Program-made: the position numbers and the translations under genes | In this document: one piece after another, positions 39,291-44,125 of the stretch | Layout: each line of letters opens with the position of its first letter | Numbering within the stretch: position 1 is the first letter of the stretch | Virus record (IMG/VR): IMGVR_UViG_3300036985_001023 | Location: 1-44,125 of that record | Length of the DNA: 44,125 nucleotides | Origin: a virus | Direction: 5' to 3' (one strand) | Notes under the pieces: generated by a model | What the model was told of the DNA's origin: nothing | Database searches by the model: none | The model's input: the letters and a program-made list of their open reading frames with translations, nothing else

Positions 39291-42146
39291 ATGAATACAA
39301 ATCAATCGTTTGAATATACAGGAAGTTCTCAGTATGACATAAATAATGTTATACTTAGTAATGCTAGCATTGCATTATTTGATACGTTGACTGGAGTTGG
39401 TGGGGTTGACTTTATGCCATCTAATGGATCAGTTGTTACGGTAAAGTCTGGAGATCCATCTGGAGCATTTAATGGCTTAGTGCCTACATTAAACAATAAG
39501 TTATACTATTTAGTTTCAGATCAACTTTATGATCAGTCAGACACAGATATAATGATAACCGATCGAACAGAAATACCTGTGATTTTTAACGGTGGTATAT
39601 TTGAGGGCACGTTCACATTTGTCAATCCAAATGACTATGAATATTTATACCTATTTTGGGACTATTCTGACAATATTGGCAATGCAGGGACTGTGTCTTT
39701 TTTAGGTGAAACATCAGACAGGTCTATATTGTTTCCACTTGGAATTAATATTGGCATAACAGGTATAAAATATAATGCAATAGATTACCCTACTAGATTT
39801 CAGATAATGTGGGGTGACGTTATTGTTGCTGACTCGCAGTATGTTGGGTTAAATACATTGTCAAACTATGATGCATTAATAAATAATGGTGTAGACCCAT
39901 CAAATATAGCACTTCAGGCACCGTATGATGGACTAGTAAACAATGGTGCTGGTAGTCTATTATTTAAAAAGTTTGCTGCTGGAACTGGATTTGACGATGC
40001 TACAATTATAGTATCATCTCCTGTTTCTGCAAGTTCAGTTTGGATTATAAGTAGGATCGATACATATTTAAATAGCTTTTGGATAGATATAACTGATGGT
40101 ACCGATGCTGATGTGTGTACTCAGTGTCCTTTAGATGAATACTATCATAATGGCTTAGGATTACGTCCAGTGTCAGGTGACACTGTATACCCAGTTTCAA
40201 ATGGTTTGAAAATATTTGAGGGTAACGATGCATATCATATGATTGATACTTCTATATGTACTATTCCAACGCCTGTAGATAAGACATATTGCATAATAAA
40301 TGATCTAGGTATAGTAACATATATATCTGAATGTAACTGCCCTGATTTTGCGGTACCATTTATATACCAAGAGGACATATATTTTAATATAAATGAAAAC
40401 GTAAGTATACCAATAAGTGCTGCCAATTTTCCAACATCATGGACCGTTGACACTCCATGTATTAATTGTCTATTAACAGGTGGTACTGATTCTACATTGT
40501 TTGAGTATACTGACTGCGATGGAAATTTAAAGAATATAACAGTTTCACAAGGGATTGACATGCCGATATGTACATTATCATTTCCAACTGTTGTAAGAGG
40601 TAGTGGATTGGTTTCAGTCAATGGCACATGTAACTCTACCGTTTTCCCTTCTGGGATTACGTTTGACAGTGGAGTACTCTCTGGAATAGTTAATGAGGCT
40701 ACTAATTTTAGTATGGATTTAGTTGCTGAAAATTGTTTTGGACAAAGCGAAACTAGAACAATAGGTGTTTACATCGGTCAATCAAGTGATTACAACCCAT
40801 TCTTAATAGACATAGAGCAATTTAAAAAAACATCTGCTGACTGTTGCACTATAACGCCATCGTTCACACTTTCATACTTTAGTGGTTCTGGACTAGTTCC
40901 AACAAAAGGAGATCAAATATTTTTAGATAGAAACGGAGAAGACTTTCTTATTGGTGGTAATAAGTGGTACTATATAGATAAGTCAGACTACGTAATAAAG
41001 ATTGATTCAAATGGATACGTAAATAATATAGCTGTGTGCCCTGGTAGTACTACAACAACTACAACTACAACTACTACCACCTTGCCTGCTGGTGATTATT
41101 TTGAGGCACAGGCATGTTCAGATCCAACTATATCTGTAACATTATTAGATTCAAGTATGTTTGGTATATTGGTTGGAGATGTAGTTAAGACTACAGACGG
41201 TAACTGCTGGACCATAACAGCATCGTCTATTGGAGGATTTCCATTTTACTATATAGAGAATCCAGTTACTATATACCCCGACTGTTCAACGTGTACGGGC
41301 ACAACGACAACGACAACTACGACAACGACTACGACAGCTCCAGTTATCACTCCATTTAGTATGGACATTACTGGTACGACATCTAACTTTAATGCGTGTA
41401 CCATAACACCCTCTCTAACAACTATGTACCATAATGGTGTTAATCCTAATCCAACATTAAATGATTTTATTTACTCTGATGCATTGGGTGCTAATTTATT
41501 TAATGGTGGTTACCTATGGTACTACTCTGATTTTGGCGGTGGTTCATTAGCTGCGATTAACATAGCTAATACGGGGCAGGTGTTGCAGGTTAATAACTGT
41601 CTAGTCGTTACTACTACAACAACAACTACTACAATACCGTTCTTCTATTATTATGGTGAGAAATGCACAAACTTGGGCGGTCCTTCATACTTACTAGAGT
41701 ATCAGAATCTATCTGGTTTTGATATTGGAGCAATAGTAAAAGATAGTGCTGGTGAGTGTTATCAGATAATGTCGGCTACAGGTCCAGGTATAGTTGATGG
41801 AACAATATTTTTTCAGTATGAAAACTGTGCTGACTGCATAGGAATTACTACGACTACTACGACTACTACGACTACAACTACTACGACTACTACGACTACT
41901 ACTACGACTACTATGCCACCATTGACAGAGGTAATTTGTAAGACTGGATCATATATTAACGTATGTAATGGCGATATATCATTGTACTATATTACAGATA
42001 CACTTGGATCAATGATAGGAGGTAATATATACACAGACCCATCTGGAATAATATTGGCTCCAGCAAATTACTACATGCTTTTTGATGGGTCAATTGCTTA
42101 TGAGTGGGATGGGTCTATATGGACTGGAAATACTAAAATCTGTTAA
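39291..42146 (+). CDS. Modular adhesin with poly-threonine linkers, 951 aa
   Basis: Start placed at 39291 (MNTNQSFEYTGSSQYDINNV), after the previous stop; an upstream in-frame ATG at 39261 would overlap it. Residues about 430-500 (VFPSGITFDSGVLSGIVNEA) look like a putative Ig (He_PIG) domain. The rest alternates two cysteine-containing modules joined by threonine runs at about 587-597, 671-682, 774-781 and 853-874. Module A has C-x-I-T-P-S and GG-x-x-WYY; module B has G-x-x-VK, C-W/Y-x-I and a final C-x-x-C. It is probably a receptor-binding or surface-sticking tail protein. Threonine runs could be glycosylated; the next gene resembles a glycosyltransferase. Confidence 0.65.
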   Translation: MNTNQSFEYTGSSQYDINNVILSNASIALFDTLTGVGGVDFMPSNGSVVTVKSGDPSGAFNGLVPTLNNKLYYLVSDQLYDQSDTDIMITDRTEIPVIFNGGIFEGTFTFVNPNDYEYLYLFWDYSDNIGNAGTVSFLGETSDRSILFPLGINIGITGIKYNAIDYPTRFQIMWGDVIVADSQYVGLNTLSNYDALINNGVDPSNIALQAPYDGLVNNGAGSLLFKKFAAGTGFDDATIIVSSPVSASSVWIISRIDTYLNSFWIDITDGTDADVCTQCPLDEYYHNGLGLRPVSGDTVYPVSNGLKIFEGNDAYHMIDTSICTIPTPVDKTYCIINDLGIVTYISECNCPDFAVPFIYQEDIYFNINENVSIPISAANFPTSWTVDTPCINCLLTGGTDSTLFEYTDCDGNLKNITVSQGIDMPICTLSFPTVVRGSGLVSVNGTCNSTVFPSGITFDSGVLSGIVNEATNFSMDLVAENCFGQSETRTIGVYIGQSSDYNPFLIDIEQFKKTSADCCTITPSFTLSYFSGSGLVPTKGDQIFLDRNGEDFLIGGNKWYYIDKSDYVIKIDSNGYVNNIAVCPGSTTTTTTTTTTTLPAGDYFEAQACSDPTISVTLLDSSMFGILVGDVVKTTDGNCWTITASSIGGFPFYYIENPVTIYPDCSTCTGTTTTTTTTTTTTAPVITPFSMDITGTTSNFNACTITPSLTTMYHNGVNPNPTLNDFIYSDALGANLFNGGYLWYYSDFGGGSLAAINIANTGQVLQVNNCLVVTTTTTTTTIPFFYYYGEKCTNLGGPSYLLEYQNLSGFDIGAIVKDSAGECYQIMSATGPGIVDGTIFFQYENCADCIGITTTTTTTTTTTTTTTTTTTTTTMPPLTEVICKTGSYINVCNGDISLYYITDTLGSMIGGNIYTDPSGIILAPANYYMLFDGSIAYEWDGSIWTGNTKIC
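41049..41912 (+). repeat. Four ACN-triplet tracts encoding threonine runs
   Basis: Tracts at 41049-41081 (11 codons), 41301-41336 (12), 41610-41633 (8) and 41847-41912 (22). All four Thr codons occur, but ACT and ACA or ACG alternate, as in a slipping microsatellite. Length may vary within the phage population. Confidence 0.85.
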
Positions 42147-43066
42147 TGAAGAGACTAAGATTTTTATCTGCACAGCCAGCAATAGATTATTATTCTTGGC
42201 AGGTAGAGATTTATATACATAACTTTATAAGTCTTGGTTATAAAGAAAACCATATAGATATTGTTGCAGGCTATCAAGAAGACATACCTGAGTCATGGAT
42301 AAAGCTACAAAAAAGATTTCCAAAGGCTAGGTTTTTTTTCTATGAAGACACTATGGGAGAGTGTAAATATCTTCCAGCAATACAGGGTCATTTATTGAAA
42401 AAACATTTTAAAGCCCATCCATATCTAAAGAGAGACGCTATTTTCTTTCATGATGCTGATTTTTTATTTACTAAATATTTTGATTTCTCAAAGTTTTTAC
42501 ATGATGACATTTGGTACTTCTCTGATACCATAAGCTATATAGGATACGATTACATAATGAGCAAGGGCGAGGAGGTCTTAGATGCTATGTGCGAAACAGT
42601 CGGTATAGATAAAAATGTTATCAAGAGCAATCAGAAGAACAGCGGTGGAGCACAGAAGTTATTTAAAAATATAGACCATGAGTACTGGGAGCAAGTGGAA
42701 GAATGCTCTTTAAAACTGTACGATGTTTTAATAAATAAGCAACATGTAAAGAAGGAGGGAGACCCACATGGAATACAGGCATGGACGGCAAGCATGTGGG
42801 CAGAGCTTTGGATGGGATGGAAGCTAGGACATAGCGTTGTTGTTCCTAGTGAGTTTGATTTTTGTTGGGCCACGTGCCCTATATCAAGATGGGATAGTGT
42901 CAATTTTTTTCATAACGCAGGCGTAATGAATGATAAAATGGGAATGTTTTGTAAGGCAAAGTACATGGACAAGTATCCGTTCAAAGAAGACTTGAATGTT
43001 GTTCCAGAAAGGTGCTCTTATATGTACTATAAACTATTAAAATCTATTGATACTTGTCTTGAGTAA
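42146..43066 (+). CDS. Glycosyltransferase-like protein, 306 aa
   Basis: KRLRFLSAQPAIDYYSWQVE at the start, then DAIFFHDADFLFTKY (97-111) with a D-x-D-like metal site (Asp103, Asp105), then a conserved-looking NSGGAQ, IQAWTASMWAELWMGWKLGH and FFHNAGVMNDKMG. This layout suits a GT-A type glycosyltransferase. It overlaps the adhesin stop as TAATG, so it may modify that protein's threonine runs. No family assigned with certainty; the donor sugar cannot be told. Confidence 0.5.
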   Translation: MKRLRFLSAQPAIDYYSWQVEIYIHNFISLGYKENHIDIVAGYQEDIPESWIKLQKRFPKARFFFYEDTMGECKYLPAIQGHLLKKHFKAHPYLKRDAIFFHDADFLFTKYFDFSKFLHDDIWYFSDTISYIGYDYIMSKGEEVLDAMCETVGIDKNVIKSNQKNSGGAQKLFKNIDHEYWEQVEECSLKLYDVLINKQHVKKEGDPHGIQAWTASMWAELWMGWKLGHSVVVPSEFDFCWATCPISRWDSVNFFHNAGVMNDKMGMFCKAKYMDKYPFKEDLNVVPERCSYMYYKLLKSIDTCLE

Positions 43067-43074
43067 TTTTTTTG

Positions 43075-43082
43075 TAAATTTG
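43075..43082 (+). promoter_or_regulatory. Promoter -7 element TAAATTTG
   Basis: Exact TAnnTTTG ending 4 bp before ATG 43087, with TTG about 18 bp upstream as a possible -33 element. Nearly leaderless transcript implied. Confidence 0.6.
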
Positions 43083-43086
43083 TACT

Positions 43087-43890
43087 ATGGCAGATGTAAC
43101 TATTTCGTATTCTGAGAAGGTTTCTGGGTGGACCTCCTTTTGGTCTTATATACCCGAATGGATGGTGTGTCTAAATAGTGATTTTTATACGTTTAATCAG
43201 GGTAATTTATATAGACATAATGACGTATCAATTCCAAGGACTAGGTACTACAATAATGTTGTTTATGGGTGTAGTGTTCAGACGATATTTAATGACGATC
43301 CAGCAAGCGTAAAAATGTTCAAGACAATCGATCTTGACTCCAACAATAGCTGGAACGTAAGTCTAACTACAGATCTTCAGGACGGAAGCATATCAAGGGA
43401 TTGGTTTGAAATAAAGGAGGGGGAGTGGTATTCATTTATACGATACAATCCAGAAAATCTATCATTGCTTACTAACATCAATCAGGTAGATGCATCGGCA
43501 AATTATATGCGAGGAATGGGAATAATAGCAACGGAAACTTCTCCTATATATACATTAAATCTAAGTGCAGTAACACCTAACTTTAGCACTACATATACAT
43601 ATGGATCAAGCGTGTACACACTAGACCAAGGGCCACTAGGGACTGGCGCACTTGTGTATCTAGGTCAGCTTGACTTTACAACTAATTCAGGAGAGGTTCA
43701 TATGATACCAGGGACTGTGGTGGCTACCCCAAATCCTGGTCAATACCTAGTATCTATATCAGATCCACTCGCACAGTCATACGGTGTTAGGGGTTACTAC
43801 CTAGACATTACATTAACTCTCCCAATTACAGAGACCGCAGAGACAGAATTATTTGCTGTTGGAACGTCAGTTTTCAAAAGTTATATGTAA
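43087..43890 (+). CDS. Conserved tail-cluster protein, 267 aa
   Basis: SYSEKVSGWTSFWSYIPEWM, then VCLNSDFYTFNQGNLYRHND, is the signature of a structural protein of Bacteroidota and crAss-like phages (K-V-x-G-W-T-S-F-x-S-Y-x-P-E-W). The second half is beta-rich (LGQLDFTTNSGEVHMIPGTV). Likely part of the tail tip or fibre base; biochemical role unknown. Confidence 0.65.
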   Translation: MADVTISYSEKVSGWTSFWSYIPEWMVCLNSDFYTFNQGNLYRHNDVSIPRTRYYNNVVYGCSVQTIFNDDPASVKMFKTIDLDSNNSWNVSLTTDLQDGSISRDWFEIKEGEWYSFIRYNPENLSLLTNINQVDASANYMRGMGIIATETSPIYTLNLSAVTPNFSTTYTYGSSVYTLDQGPLGTGALVYLGQLDFTTNSGEVHMIPGTVVATPNPGQYLVSISDPLAQSYGVRGYYLDITLTLPITETAETELFAVGTSVFKSYM

Positions 43891-43895
43891 ATTTG
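43888..43895 (+). promoter_or_regulatory. Promoter -7 element TAAATTTG before the GNAT-like gene
   Basis: Exact TAnnTTTG overlapping the previous stop and ending 3 bp before ATG 43899. It has the same context (GTAAATTTG) as the element at 43075. Confidence 0.5.
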
Positions 43896-43898
43896 TTT

Positions 43899-44125
43899 AT
43901 GGATGTAAGGTATTTAATAGACAGCGACTACGAAATACTAGTTGACTGGTGGAAAGATTGGAGATGGGATGCACCTCCAAGAGACATGCTCCCACAAGAT
44001 GGAGTTGGCGGTTTAATGGTTTCTAAAGATGGCGTTGACATATGCGCTGGATTTATATACTTCACAAACTCAAAGACGGCATGGATAGAGTTCATCGTTT
44101 CAAACTTCAAATACAAAGAAAAAGA
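43899..44125 (+). CDS. Putative GNAT acetyltransferase, cut by right edge
   Basis: 75 codons are in the window. MDVRYLIDSDYEILVDWWKD, then a glycine-rich GGLMVSKDGVDICAGFIYFT and NSKTAWIEFIVSNFKYKEKD-type end, match the N-terminal half of GNAT-fold acyltransferases often found after the tail genes of Bacteroidota phages. The acetyl-CoA-binding loop would lie beyond the edge. Target unknown. Confidence 0.55.
   Translation, partial: MDVRYLIDSDYEILVDWWKDWRWDAPPRDMLPQDGVGGLMVSKDGVDICAGFIYFTNSKTAWIEFIVSNFKYKEK

Noticed and set aside
40045-40627. Minus-strand frames of 62 and 130 codons inside the adhesin gene
   Set aside because: They are shadows of the long plus-strand frame and show no independent start signal.
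41049-41912. Threonine triplet runs as a sequencing or assembly artefact
   Set aside because: There are four separate runs, all in frame, with mixed codons and between well-formed modules; only their exact length is uncertain.

Overview
This window is about 44 kb of the genome of a tailed dsDNA phage that infects a member of the Bacteroidota. The host group is inferred from several things seen in the sequence. Copies of the Bacteroidota promoter element TAnnTTTG stand just before many gene starts. Leaders are A/T-rich and carry no Shine-Dalgarno sequence. Signal peptides end in ...SFAQ or ...ASAQ. There is a DUF3127 protein, a VirE-N/BT4734-type primase domain, and a BACON-like domain. No integrase or other lysogeny gene is visible. 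Both ends cut through genes, so the genome continues on each side.

Layout. From 1 to about 11050 all genes point left. This is the early/replication arm. Its distal part holds a primase-helicase (cut by the left edge), a small MazG-like protein, a DUF3127 protein with an SSB-like tail, a PD-(D/E)XK exonuclease and the protein encoded beside it. Next come small membrane and exported proteins, then an AT-rich intergenic block at 6305-6648 with iterons and a palindrome that looks like a replication origin or control region. From 6649 to 10869 lies an array of very small genes. At least eleven of their starts are preceded by one conserved sequence, of the form AAAACCTAGAACTTATG, often as a 12-13 nt stop-to-start linker. 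Structured non-coding stretches with tRNA T-arm-like elements interrupt this arm at 1368-1513, 9542-9890 and 10895-11167.

The region 11168-12060 has no convincing gene. It is the divide between the two arms and contains GC-rich repeats and palindromes. From 12079 to the right edge nearly all genes point right: groEL and groES in reversed order, small basic proteins, decoration and fibre proteins, a lysis cassette (candidate unimolecular spanin, holin, amidase), a GroES-fold candidate, a terminase pair, portal, scaffold-like protein, major capsid protein, head-tail connector proteins, a 1351-residue stabilization-type tail protein, a modular poly-threonine adhesin, a glycosyltransferase-like protein, a conserved tail protein and a GNAT-like protein cut by the right edge. 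One leftward gene, a putative winged-helix protein at 15418-15927, sits inside this arm behind a divergent promoter pair.

Working together, the left arm would take over the cell and replicate DNA by primase and recombination functions, and the right arm would build, package and release virions. The phage chaperonin may help fold large structural proteins. The points most worth a second look are the shared start-site motif of the small-gene array, the tRNA-like RNAs without an anticodon arm, the two-domain GroES-like protein next to terminase, and the origin-like block.
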